Assembly: GCA_020205615.1 (NCBI GenBank)
Contig: JAINUW010000757.1
Span: 1 to 64,000 of the forward strand
Reading direction: 5' to 3'
Length of the DNA: 64,000 nucleotides
Source: Panax quinquefolius
Lineage: Eukaryota > Streptophyta > Magnoliopsida > Apiales > Araliaceae
Part shown: piece after piece, positions 12,660 to 24,125 of the stretch
How positions within the stretch are numbered: the first letter of the stretch is position 1
How the letters are laid out: each line of letters starts with the position of its first letter
Notes under the pieces: model-generated
What the model was told of the DNA's origin: nothing
Seen by the model: only the letters and a program-made list of their open reading frames with translations
The model's database searches: none
Translations under genes and position numbers: made by a program

Positions 12660-13736
12660 GGCAAAACTAATGATTTGGCCACCAAAGTTGGCATATTTTA
12701 TTGAATATCCGATTGAACTTTTAATTTTTCAAATTAAGTCATTGAACTAATTTTTATTTTCAAATTGGGTTATTCCGTTAAAAAAAGTTGACAGACGTTA
12801 GATTTTTGTCTACATTATTAACATAGCAAGAAAAACTAAAAATATTGCTTATGTGCAAAAAAAAAATCAAAAGCAGATTTTAAAAATAAAAAATTAACAT
12901 TTTAAAGTTTTAAAATAACAAAAATACTGATTTTTTTTAAAAATACAAATTTTTCAAAAAGCGATTTTTTATAATTTTTTATTAAAAAAATAGATTTTTT
13001 CGATTTAAAAAAACAATTTTTTTAAAAAATAGATTTTTTTTAAAAATAGATTTTTTTAAAATTAAAAAAATAGATTTTATATAAAACCCATTTTTAAAAA
13101 GCAGATTTTTAAAAGCGATTTTTTATAAAAAACAGATTTTTTAAAAATATATATTTTTAAAAAAGCAGATTTTTTAAAAATATATTTTTTAAAAAAATCT
13201 TTTTTTAAAATATCATTTTTTTTTAAAAAAAATTTTTTAAAAAAATGAGATTTTAAAAAAACTAGATTTTTTTTAAAAATAGATTTTTTGTTAAAAACAC
13301 ATATTTTTTTGAAAAAAGTTTTTTTAAAAAAACAGATTTTAAAAAAAATATATTTTTAAAAAATAGTGTTTTTAAAAATAAAATGATTTTTAGAAAAACG
13401 GATTTTTTTTAAAAAAAATCTATTTTTTTAAAAAATTTGTATTTTTTATAAAAAATCTGTATGTTTTTGTTTTTTTTTATTATGTTTTTGTTATTTTTAA
13501 AATGTTAATTTTTTTATTTTTAAAATCTGTTTTTGATTTTTTTGCCACATAAGCAATTTTTTTTAGTTTTTCTTGCCACGTCAGCGCCACGTTGACAAAA
13601 ATCTAACGCCTGTCAACTTTTTTTAATGGAATGGCCCAATTTAAAAATAAAAATTAGTTCAGTGAGTTAATTTGAAAAATTAAAAGTTCAATCGGGTATT
13701 CAGTAAAACGTGCCAACTTTGGTGGCCAGTTTTGCC
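12660..13736. mobile_element. Foldback Mutator-like MITE, 1077 bp, 10-bp TSD
   Basis: GTATTTCATT flanks both sides (12650-12659 and 13737-13746). The left end GGCAAAACTAATGATTTGGCCACCAAAGTTGGCA and the right end (inverse: GGCAAAACTGGCCACC...) are inverted repeats. They extend about 250 bases inward, through the GTTGACAGGCGTTAGATTTTTGTC block, to ACATTTTAAAATAACAAAAA. A 9-11 bp TSD is typical of Mutator-like elements. The centre (about 12920-13480) is an A/T-tract field of degenerate TTTTTAAAAAAATAGATTTTT units. No transposase is present. Confidence 0.9.
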
Positions 13737-14072
13737 GTATTTCATTTAAATCAATTTACTTCCCATTTAAATCAATTAATTAATATGAATCGTTATCCAA
13801 GAATGCTTTATAAAGTTCACACATTTTTTCCAAAAACACGTGAACAAATCCTCCTAAATCTGATCCTTAAGACACAGAATTACAAGGAACACCCTAGTTA
13901 ATTAATTCACTATATTCCTATATGAATCCAGTTAATTAGGGTTTTACGCACAAATTCTTTCAATGGATACAAAAGACACATAGGTATATTCCTATGATCC
14001 TACATGCTAATCATATTAACCCTATTCAGATTATATGAACATATATTATCATATCCAGATCTCAATCTATAT

Positions 14073-15556
14073 TGTTAGTTTACTTGAGGTACAATAGTTA
14101 TCTAGTAAGGGGGGTTGAATAGATATTTAAAATTTTTCGTTTTTTACTTTGTTAGTTTTGATAATGATTCAAACACAGTGAATTAAGATTTATTTGATCT
14201 CCCTTTTTAGATATAGTGAGTTAATGAGAGAGAGCGATTATAGCGATTTATAGTAGCTTATAACAAGAATGCAATAGACATAGCAGTTTTAAGTGGTTCA
14301 GAGCACTTAAAGCTCCTAGTCCACTCTTTTACTCTTCGAGTAGGAAATCCACTAAGGATATCTTTTACACTTTCTGAATCTCACAGATTCCTTCTAGACC
14401 AGCAGTCAAGGCAGTTCTCAGTTCACTCTTAAATTCTTCAAGTCCGGCAGACTTGGTTCTTCACAGTTCACTTTAGAACTCTTCAAGTCCTTCTGACTTG
14501 GAACTTCTTTTTTCACTTGATTGGTAGTTGATGAGTTCTTGATTAGTGCTACTCAGTTGTCATTAAGCTCTTGTTCGAAAGAACTGAGTAGTCGAGCAAG
14601 CTTTCTCTTTTTTAGATCGTAGAGTTGAGCGTTAAGTGTTCTTCATTGTTTTGTGCAATGCTTGCTTAGTTGAATCATATGTAGATGTTTTGCATATATG
14701 TGATCCTTGAAATCTATCCGTTGAAGACATCTGTTGAAGCATTAAATGCATTTGACATTTCTGAAATTTGATGGAGACTTTTCTGCACATCTTCTGAATT
14801 GCATTTGGCCCACTGACACAGCAAACTGCTTTCTTACCTAACACCTGAAAAGGTGTTTTCCTCTGACCAATGGTACTTTCCTTAGCTTCTTCAATACGTT
14901 TCTTTGTTGTATACTAAGGATATCTTTTTTTATCATTGGGACTGGTGAGGACTTCAACGTTTATAACCCATTCCACATTTGTTGAGATTTATCTTTAAAA
15001 CTAATGGTCAAGGCTCGATGCTTCTGACACAGGCAGATGATAATCTACGATTCAGATCGTGGTGTCTTGCGACCTTGGTGCTTGATCCATCAATAGCAAA
15101 CGAGAACACTATGATTTCTCTTAAGGACCGGCACACTACGATCTTTACTTGCTTGTCTTATAGACTCTTCATTTCCGAGAGCACACTGCGATCTATGAGT
15201 TGGCTAGGCAAACGTTGGGACCACTCTACGATTTTCAGAGAGGCCCTTTAAGGTAGACATACTACGATCCTCGATGCTCTACGATACTGCCTTGGCTTCT
15301 GCAAACTCATGATTAGCTCAATAGACTACGATTTTGTTGAAGCCTGTCTATTACATTTCAAGACATAGATCAACCTAATATCTTTGATCTCTTTATCTAT
15401 AAATTCATTTACAGAATGATAAACATTAAAAGCTTAGATCAACCTAACACATTTGATCTATCACTAAGTCCTTGTACATATATTCCTTGAAGGACTTTAC
15501 ATATAATCATGAGCATTTACTTTAAACATCAAATCAAAATGTGCACTCTCCCAACA
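14073..15556 (-). repeat. 3' LTR of the SIRE element
   Basis: It is 1484 bases. On the minus strand it starts TGTTGGGAGAGTGCAC and ends ...AACTAACA. It matches 27726-29226 nearly throughout. It holds about eight copies of CTACGAT(C/T) at 15045-15335. ORF-like stretches inside (for example 14979-15251) also exist in the other LTR and are not genes. Confidence 0.92.
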
Positions 15557-15574
15557 ATCTCCCCCTATTTGATG
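15557..15574 (-). other. Polypurine tract of the SIRE element
   Basis: On the minus strand CATCAAATAGGGGGAGAT abuts the LTR start TGTTGG, the classical copia PPT arrangement. Confidence 0.88.
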
Positions 15575-15769
15575 TTGACATAACCAAGGAGATTTGTTGT
15601 CATGATTATCAATTTCTAGATGCAATTACTAGAAAGTAAATATGACTTAATATTTTAGTGAACAGCTGAAATTTCTTGAGAATAAGCATGAATTTATTGA
15701 TGTTTGAAGATAGATATTACATTTAAGTTTGGCTACATCTGTAAGAATTAAATTTTAACTTATCTCTAT

Positions 15770-16800
15770 TTCTTCGGCCTTTTGCCTCGTGGAGGATTGG
15801 CATACTCCTCAGCTCTTCTTTTTCTGCTTGCTTCGTCTCTCCTGGCTAGATCTTCCAGCTCGCTTTGACTTAGTCTTGGATTGTGATCATGCCTATTTAT
15901 GAATGCAAGATCTCCAATTGGCATTCTTAGGCATGTGGTGGTCACTTCTTGTGAGCTGGGAGTTGGCCCTAGACTCCTTAATTAATGGTTGAGCCATGAT
16001 AATTTGCTCACCATCAGATCGTTTAGTATGATGGCCAGATCGTGGAGTCTGATGGTGAGACTGCCTTGGAGGAGCACTCCTTGATGATTGAGCTAAGAAT
16101 GTTCCTCTGCCTCTACCCTTGCCTTGATCTCCTTTCCCTTTATTCTAGCCCTTTATGTCAGCATCAAGGGTTCTAATGTCTTCTGAGAGGCGAGTCATTC
16201 CTTGGACAAGCTCGTTGAGCTGACTTTGGGTTTGAGCAATGTCTTCTCGATTCTCTTTGATTAGAGCATCAGATCGAGCTTCCCTTCTTTGGAGGATGTC
16301 CAGGAAATTGTCAGACTGCTTCCCTTGGCTCATGAAAAATTCTTGGAATTCTTTCACGGCAGTTTGTAGATTTGTGATGCTGTCCATCAGAAGTTTGTTT
16401 TGGGTCTCTTGAGTCATCTGTAAAATAAGACCATCATCCATATGTCTCTTAGCAGCTTAAAAGTGGATCTGATCCCTGTCATTTATGCTCTTAAGCATCT
16501 CTTTTATGATCTCCCTAAGCTTCTTTGTGAGCTCAGAGCTTAGGGTGCTTGGGAGAACATTGGCAGCATTGATCATTTTAGTCAGTCTCATTTGAACGAG
16601 TTAAGTGTGAGCTTCAAGACTGTCGTTTATGCCCTTGGTCACTTTCTTGGACGCTTCTGACAACTCAATTTTGGTAGGAAGATTTGAAAGGAGTTCACAG
16701 AGTTGTGGATTGTTTGGAGGTGGGGTTCTCGTGTATTGATCTTACAGGGTGTAGAGAGCAAGATCAAGATTGAAATATTCATTTGAGGACGAGGAGGGAA
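15770..16800 (-). pseudogene. SIRE env-like region, C-terminal coiled-coil part
   Basis: The clearest frame is 16441-16145 (98 residues). It is rich in Q, E, D and L in a heptad-like pattern (for example TQSQLNELVQGMTRLSEDIR), so a coiled coil is likely. Lys/Arg-rich frames follow toward 15770 (plus-strand words TTCTTCGGCCTTTTGCC and CTCTTCTTTTTCTGC). This is the downstream part of the extra gene that begins at 21591; solo LTR C separates the two. Coiled coils near the C-terminus are known for SIRE env-like proteins. The role is unproven. Confidence 0.55.
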
Positions 16801-17659
16801 TGTAAGACCCCAACCTTTATGAATAAAGATTAATTTTTCTTGAAATATATTTTTGAATATTATGGTGTGGATTTGATATAATGTTATAGTTGTGGGTATT
16901 ATTTACAAATTTTGCAAAGTAAGCAAGTGGTTATATAATATTCGATTGGTCGGGGAATATTCGTTTTAACAGGGAATATTCGTACGATGGCACAATCATT
17001 AGTGGACCCCACAACGGAAGTATTGTCGTAGTTAAAAAATGAAAGAAAAGTTTTACCGTTAAACTGTTGAAGTACCCGGTGGTAAAAGTACAGTAATACG
17101 CGTGGTTGCATAGTAGCACATGGTATTGATTATTGATGCTTACGTGAGAAGTCACTTAGTTATACTCAATTATTGCTACAAGAATAATTCTTTGATAATA
17201 TCTCTCATATTATTGATTCAATTATTGTCACAGTATCATCTGCATAATATTTATTATTATTAAATCAATAATTGAGACGACAAAGTTATTCATATTATTA
17301 TTTGTAATATTGACAATGTCTAGAAAGTTCTATCGAGGAGAGGTTTGGCCACCTAATTGCGCGCCAATATGGAGAAATCCTTATCGAAAAGCCCCCTCTT
17401 TCCTGGGAATGATCTGGTTGTTAAATATTGTGAGTTATAATATTAATGATGAATAAGTTCGTGTTGATTAAAGATGAATTTGATATTTTTATTGTGTTGG
17501 GATTATTAGTGTTAGTGGAAATCGATATCTATTTCGATAATAATGGATGTCTTGAGATTATATTGACCAATCAGGTAATTAATTAGATAAATGAGCAATT
17601 AATTGCTATTAATTCACATGCTTATAACTATTTGTTCACATGTGTGTACTATTGATTCA

Positions 17660-17890
17660 CATGCATGTACTATTAGTGGAGGTGGTGCAAGATTGATAAT
17701 ACTTGCATGACTAAATTAAAAATGGAGGTATAGATGGAGGTACTATACTGTAATTATTTTTTTCACATGATTGTACTATTGATTCACATGATTGTACTAT
17801 TGATTCACAAGATGTACTATTAGGGGATGTGGTGCAAGTTTGATAATACTTGCAGGACTAAATTAAAAATGAAAGAAAAGATGAAGGTAT
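17660..17890. repeat. Duplicated LTR promoter-like block in LTR C
   Basis: The phrase GGTGCAAGxTTGATAATACTTGCAxGACTAAATTAAAAATG occurs near 17684 and again near 17830. ATTGATTCACATG-type words are repeated before and between them. The unit is about 145 bases and lies just upstream of the likely TATA element. Confidence 0.75.
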
Positions 17891-18339
17891 TATACTGTAA
17901 TATTTTGAGCCCCAAAACGTGCAATTATCGAAACTATGTTTTCCTACAAATAGAAGCTCATTCTTCTTTCATTCTCACCAATTCACTGAGACTCACAAGA
18001 GCAATTATAGAAAGAGAAGCTATAGAGAGAAGCTTTAGAGAGAAAGTAGAAGAGAAGTCTGCTACCTCACTATTTCAGTATCCAGTTTTCTTCTGAGGTA
18101 AAGGATATTATTTTTGTTCAGTATTCATAAGAAATAATATTTTCTTCCATACTTTGTAGTATGTGAGTAATATTATTTCGTCTCGTATTCTCGATTATAC
18201 CATCATTCTGTTAAAGTATTGCTTCTATACTCCGTGAAATTAGTAGAATATCCTTGAAATTTGCTCTTCATCTAGTATCGCTTCACAATGATATTTTTTG
18301 CACATTCTTGTTAAATTTTAAGTTTTCATGCCGGAGTAC

Positions 18340-18520
18340 TGTCCATGAGTACTATTTATTTATACAGTACTATTCATAAAAGTACTATTCACGGGTACTA
18401 TTCACAAAGTATTATTCATAAAATACTATTCACGAGTACTATTCACAAAGTACTATTCATGAAGTACTATTCTCGAAGTACTATTCACGGGGTACTATTC
18501 ACCCGGAGTACTATTCATAA
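18340..18520. repeat. AGTACTATTCAC array in LTR C (~12 units)
   Basis: Units of about 13-16 bases with the core TACTATTCAC, joined by AAAG, GGG, GAAG and similar, run from 18345 to 18520. The 61-residue frame at 18345-18530 is produced by this repeat and is not a gene. The array follows the presumed LTR transcription start. Confidence 0.85.
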
Positions 18521-19490
18521 CAAAAATTGATTTCTTTTCGGTCTAAATCATTTTTGATACAGTATCGTTCTTGAATTTTACTCCACAAAGCAGTATCATG
18601 TTGACAATTTGGACGATATTGAATTCTGGATAAATTAAATTATAAATCTTTAAATATTTATCCTTTGTTTGCTTTTTAATTGAATTCTTATACCATTGTC
18701 ATCATCCTCTTGCTTATATTATGATAAAAGTCATCTGTGGCTTACGTGCATAGATGTACTATTGATTGGTATGATTATGACCAGGGATCATTCGGTATAA
18801 TCATGACCCGTAATGTTATAAATGATGTGGTAAAAGTCCTCATTGGCCTGTAGTGCATTGATGGACAGTTGTTGGTATGATTATAAAAAGGGATTATTCG
18901 GTATAATAATGACCATTGATGATTACATGAATATCCTTGGCCGTAGAGCAGGGATGATTCGATGATGTGGTTTATTTATTAAGCCGAGTCTCAGCGATAA
19001 ATTGATGATAAACTTTTTAAATCATAGAAGATAGTAGATATCATGCTCTACTTGACTCTTCTAATGGATTGCTTGTTCCGCTGCAGTTAAACTTGATGTT
19101 TATTATATTTTATCAGTTTAACACTGTTGAAGGCTAACGATAATTTATTCTACATTATCTTAGTCATAATATTTCTTACTGGGCTAGTTGAGCTCACCCT
19201 TTGTTTTCATTGTTCTCTTCAGGAAATGAGAATATAGCTGGGACTACTCGGGGAACGGAGTGACGGTCCAAATGTTTGCATTAGTAGTCCTCACTATTCA
19301 GTGAAATAATGTGATAATAATTGTAATGAGGACTTTATTTGAGTTTGGATACTCTCTACGAGACATTATTCGTGCTGAAACTCTCAGCTACGTTTTGTCA
19401 TACTGTATAAAAGAAGTTTCTATTTAAATTCTGTACCATGTATTTGGCGACTCAAGATGGGTGATGTATACCTATTTTGGGGGCGTCACG

Positions 19491-21591
19491 GGGAATATCT
19501 GATGGAGGGGCTTGTGTTTGGGCTTCCTTAGTAGGTGGCTCTATGATTTGAGCGTGTGACTCTACGATTGGGCTCGAGTCAGTAATCTAAGAGATGAGTG
19601 GAGATGGTATCAAAATGAAGTTTGGCATATTTGGTTCGTCAATTACAGAATGTTGGAATTCTGTTACTGGAAATTGATTAAGTGGATTGAGGATCACTTC
19701 CAACCATTTTGGGAATTCATAGAATTAACTGAAGAATGATGGTGGACTGTGATTAACTTTGAAAGAGATTGGGATAGATAGTACCTCATGCTCGTTCCTT
19801 GAAGAGGGACATTTGTGACTAGTTGTCTGGCAAAGTTGAAGTTTCCTGGAAATCCATGAGCTAGCACTGAGATTGCAAGGTATGCTTTGAAGCTCCAGAA
19901 CATGTGATCCCTGGAGTTGAGAATTTGAGCTCTATGGAAAGGCATCATTGGTAGATAGGAGAAAAACTAATTGTAGTTAGCTCTCCTATACCCATTATAG
20001 CCCACAACTATAATCTCGATCTCATCATCTTCTTCTTCTTCTCTGTCTTCTTTTGAGGATTCCACTACATCAATGACCACTTTTTGACTTTCTTGCTCTG
20101 GTGCTCTCTCATCTTTCTCAGGTGCAGCTTCTACGGCCATAGGGATATCATGAGGCTCCCCCTCCACATGATCATCCATTTGTATTTCAAATAGTTCCCC
20201 CTCAGCTGGAGCATTCTCTAGAGTGAGAACTTCAGGCAGCTCCCCCTCAGCTTGAGCTATTTCTTTCTGGCTTGCCTTGGATAACTCCTTCTCAGAAGCT
20301 ATCTTTTTGTCTTCTTCTTTAAGTACTCCTTCATTGATGAGGATGTACTTTTTGACAAATTTTCTTCTTGGTTTCCTAGGCTTAGCCACAACCTTAGGAC
20401 TCTCTTCAACTTTAGCTCTGAGTGGTCTATCAGTCTGAGAGTTTGTTGCAGAAACTTCTTTAGGAGAGGAGTCCAGTCTGGTCTCTACGATCGGTAGAGA
20501 CTCTGCGATCGAAGAGACAAAGGGCCTCTTGGATTTGTGATTCTGTTTATTCTTCTTTAGCAGTTGAGAGATGGTAGCTCTATCTTCATCTGCCTCAGCC
20601 TGCTGTTCTTTCTTTCTCAAAATCCTTAGAGTTTCAATGTCAGAACACTCTCGAGGTATATAAGTGGTTAACCCCTGAGGTTCTTCTACCATTTGAGTCT
20701 TCAGCTTTCTTTTGCCCTTACTTTTTCTTACTAAAGCAATGGGTTCTTCTTTGTTGATCTCTTCCTCTTCTTCTTCAGTCTCCTTGACAATAGACATTTT
20801 TCCTAGAATCCCTGATTCCTTTGCATCACCTGTCCTTCCACTGGACTCAAACATCATTCTTATATTCTCTGCTGGATTCTTTTTCCAGTTCTCGAACAGC
20901 TGCTGAGTTATTCTTCTGTTCGGATTGATGGACTTTCCTTCATCATCCCTAATCTTATCACCCAAAGCAGACTATAGGATGATACTTATGAATCGCCCGT
21001 AGAGCATCTTTCCAGAGCTCTTTGACTTCTTCGAGCTAAGTATCCACTTTCCAATCCATTCAAGTGGTAGGGTTCCATAGTTGAGTTGAATCCCACAACT
21101 TATGGCTGTCATGAGCTTGAGCTGCACTTTGTTTATAGAGTCATGGCCGGAGCTCTTGCAAAGATATGCATTTTCAACAACGTCCCAAAAAAATTCATAC
21201 CTCTGGGGAACTCTTTCTTCTTGTACCCTTTGACAGCGGGGAACTTCTTGTGGTGCATTCTCTTAAGTCCTTCATGGAAATCGATGCTGTCTATGAACAA
21301 AAACCCTTTTGATTTGAAACCTAGGGCTAGATTTATGTCCTCAGCCTTGAGCTTGATTTCCACGTCCCTGACCCTCGTAGTGATGACGTCATTCTCGAAC
21401 ATACCATTTCTATAGAATTTCTTTATCAACTTAGGGTAGATCCATGTGCTCGTACCCATGGCCTCTTCAAGACCAGCTTTCTTTATTAGAGACAAATGTT
21501 TTAAGAAACTTGGGGTCAGCTGTCTTGAATTCTTCGAAACAGAGTCTGTAACCAGAGATGATGTTTGAAGTTGCCATTGATTTCTTTGCAC
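19491..21591 (-). pseudogene. SIRE env-like region, N-terminal part
   Basis: The frame 21591-21133 (152 residues) contains LTPSFLKHLSLIKKAGLEEA and later INLALGF, resembling the putative plant transposon protein domain found in extra ORFs of plant retroelements. After a stop and about 160 in-phase bases, the frame 20965-19967 (332 residues) continues with a very charged, Glu/Lys/Pro-rich sequence and basic clusters such as PRKPRRKFVKK. A last piece is at 19948-19694. The function is unknown. In SIRE-lineage elements a third ORF in this position is called env-like. I see no clear signal peptide or transmembrane helix, so a true envelope role is not supported. Confidence 0.6.
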
Positions 21592-21860
21592 TATGTATAA
21601 TTGTTTGAGCTTAGGGTTTTTTGTAGAGAGAGAGATATATATATAGATGAGCTTTTTGAACTTCTGATTTCAAAAAGGTGTTTTCAAACCGTACTTGTAA
21701 CTTCTCTCCCTATTTGCTTAGTGGGGCATGTGTCAAATTATGCTTGGCTCTACGAGTTTGACTGATGAGGAATGTACTGATTTGCCCTTAGCTCTTTCTA
21801 AGCTAATGTATCCTTTGGGATGACTACGATCATTGAGGTAGTCTTTATGCTTGTTAAGTC

Positions 21861-22040
21861 TGCTCTGCAATCGCCGTGTCTTCTTTATAATCATAAAGTC
21901 TGCTCTACATTCGTCGAGTCTGCTCTGTAATCATCGAGTCTGCTCTGCATTCGTCGAGTCTGCTCAGCAATAGTCTAGTCTGCTTTGCATTCGTCGAGTC
22001 TGAACTGCGATCGTCGAGTCTGTACTACAATCGTTGAGTC
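21861..22040. repeat. Nine-unit 20-bp tandem array
   Basis: Nine consecutive units of exactly 20 bases, consensus TGCTCTGCATTCGTCGAGTC, run without indels between the RNase H gene and the env-like gene of the SIRE element. On the coding strand the unit reads GACTCGACGAATGCAGAGCA. Related words (GCACTGCGATCGTTG, CTCTACGATCGTGG) recur to about 22310. Confidence 0.9.
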
Positions 22041-22370
22041 TGCCCGGGTCCTTGTGATGAACTTTAGACTCAACATTCTTCTCGACTTAAGGTAGCTCAG
22101 GAAGGGCCAATCTCATAGAGTGAATCAAGGGTTAGGTTTATTTCTAAGGCGCTTATCAGAGAGATTGCTTTGTTTTGTTAAACTTTATCATCACAGGATG
22201 CTCCTTTGTTTTGTTGATGGAGCTCTACCATCGTTGAGTCTGCACTGCGATCGTTGTCTTTCATGTCACTGCAGCTCTACGATCGTGGACTTCCTTTGAT
22301 CATGTCTACGATTTTGAACATAGCCTTTATATCTACGTGGTTAGCACAAACTAGAGCATATATTTCATGG

Positions 22371-22680
22371 TTATAAATTAAGCATGCCTAGCTCACTTAT
22401 TAATTTGTTAAACCTGGATTCATCTAGAGGCTTTGTAAAGACATCAACAAGTTGATTTTCAGTAGGGATATATTGTAAAGATATGGTTCCATTTTGCACA
22501 TGATCCCTAATGAAATTATACCTTATTTCTATATGCTTAGTCCTAGAATTCATGACAGGATTATGAGTTATTGCTATGGCACTTGTGTTATCATAGTGAA
22601 CATGTATAGATTTGAATTCAAACCCATAGTCTACTAGATAATTTTTCATCCATAGGGTCTGCGAGCACAAAGTTTGCCAA
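22371..22680 (-). pseudogene. SIRE RNase H
   Basis: The frame 22670-22371 (99 residues) has the copia RNase H end: DNTSAIAITHNP, RTKHIEIRYNFIRDHV, and LVDVFTKPLDESRF. Upstream, between 22680 and 22920, the link to reverse transcriptase is broken by stops and frameshifts. RNase H degrades the RNA strand of the RNA-DNA hybrid during reverse transcription. Confidence 0.85.
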
Positions 22681-22921
22681 AGAACAATGTATTCAAAACA
22701 CGTAGTTGAAGTAGATCTTTGAGTTTTGCTTTTTGCTAAACCAGAATAAGTCTGTTTCTAGCGGTGACATGTGCGTACATGGTACTTTTTTCATCTTCAT
22801 TTTACAAACCCGAAAAGTCAAGATCTCAGATATCCTGTTAGTTCAAATGAGGACACATTGGGATACCAAAGCCCCAAGTGAGGTGTGCCTTTGAGGTACC
22901 TGAAAATCCTTTTTACAGCAG

Positions 22922-23970
22922 TTAAGTGTGATCCTTAGCTTGAAATCTAGCACATATGCATGTTGCAAATATTATGTCTGGTCTACTGGCAATCAGATAT
23001 AGAAGAGAGCCTATCATACCTCTGTATTGAGTTATGTCAATACTTTTACCTTTTTCATCTTTGTCAAGCTTGGTTGTTGGAGCAATTGGGGTTTTCATGG
23101 GAGAGGCTGATTCCATGCCATACTTTTTAAGTAAGTCTTTAATGTACTTGGCTTGGTTTATGAAGATTCCTTCATTAGTCTGCTTCACTTGCAGTCCAAG
23201 GAAGAAGTTTAGCTCACCCATCATGCTCATTTCAAACTTGCTCTGCATAAGTTTGGAAAATCTCTTGCATAACTTTTAATCAGTAGATCCAAAAATAATG
23301 TCATCAACATATATTTGAACTAATAAGACTTTGTCTTTATGATTTCTAAGAAATAATGTGGTATCTACTCTACCTCTAGTGAACCCATTTTCAATAAAAA
23401 AGTTAGTTAGTGTTTCATACCATGCTCTAGGTGCTTGTTTAAGACCATATAAGGCTTTGTCTAATCTATAAACATAATTAGAAAGAGATGGATTGATGAA
23501 ACCTAGAAGTTGCTCTACATAGAATTCTTCTTGAAGTTCACCATTCAGGAATGCACTTTTGACATCCATCTGAAAGACCTTGAATTTCATGTGAGCAGCA
23601 AAGGCAAGGAATATATATTCTGATGGCTTCTAGTCTGGCAACAGGTGCAAATGTCTCATCGTAGTTAATGCCTTCTTCCTGAGAGTAACCCTTGGCCACT
23701 AGTCTTGCCTTATTCCTGGTTATTACTCCATCTTTATCCATCTTGTTTCTGAAGACCCACTTGGTTCCAATGACAGGATGACTCTTTGGTCTTGGTACCA
23801 ATCTCCATACTTTGCTTCTATTAAACTGATTAAGTTCTTCCTACATGGCTTCTATCCAGCTAAAGTCTTCCATAACATCCTCTATCTTCTTAGATTCCAT
23901 TTCTGATAGGAAGCTTAGATATAAACATTCATTTTGGGTGGCAGCTCTTGTTTTGACTCTTGCACTAGGA
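22922..23970 (-). pseudogene. SIRE reverse transcriptase
   Basis: Three overlapping frames (23801-23538, 23590-23276 and 23248-22922) cover a copia reverse transcriptase. The recognisable parts, in order, are [37 protein letters not shown] with the first catalytic Asp, LDKALYGLKQAPRAWYE, VQIYVDDIIFGST with the YVDD site, and FFLGLQVKQ. One frameshift lies near 23590-23640 and a stop follows GSTD at about 23277, so no continuous product is possible. Confidence 0.88.
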
Positions 23971-24125
23971 TCTCCAATGATTAAGTCTTGAGTGTGATCT
24001 CTTGCCCATCTGTTTCCTGTTGGGACATCTGTCCTGATTCCTTCTTATCTGAGATCTTCAAGATCTATTTCTGCTTCTTGACGTGGAGGTTCGTTGTCTT
24101 GTGTATGCCTCTCTACGATCTCATT

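Larger units (their letters stand above)
16801..19490 (+). repeat. Solo LTR C (2.69 kb), TSD GGGAA
   Basis: It starts TGTAAGACCCCAACC and ends GGGGGCGTCACG, with GGGAA at 16796-16800 and 19491-19495. A TATA-like CTACAAATAGAAG near 17945, then CTCATTCTTCTTTCATTCTCACC, marks a likely LTR promoter and transcript start on the plus strand. The final CG instead of CA could be a mutation. It is a gypsy-type LTR by its TGTAAGACCCC start. Its first ~330 bases are homologous to the fragment at 51743-51936. Confidence 0.85.

Noticed and set aside
14979..15251. 90-codon plus-strand frame in the SIRE LTR, repeated at 28823-29042
   Set aside because: It occurs twice only because the LTR is present twice. 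The frames differ between copies and contain the CTACGAT repeats.
18345..18530. 61-codon open frame with repeated STIH
   Set aside because: It is the translation of the TACTATTCAC minisatellite in LTR C and has no codon-level constraint or domain.
21861..22040. CRISPR-like regular array
   Set aside because: The 20-bp units are directly adjacent without unique spacers, and the context is a plant copia element.
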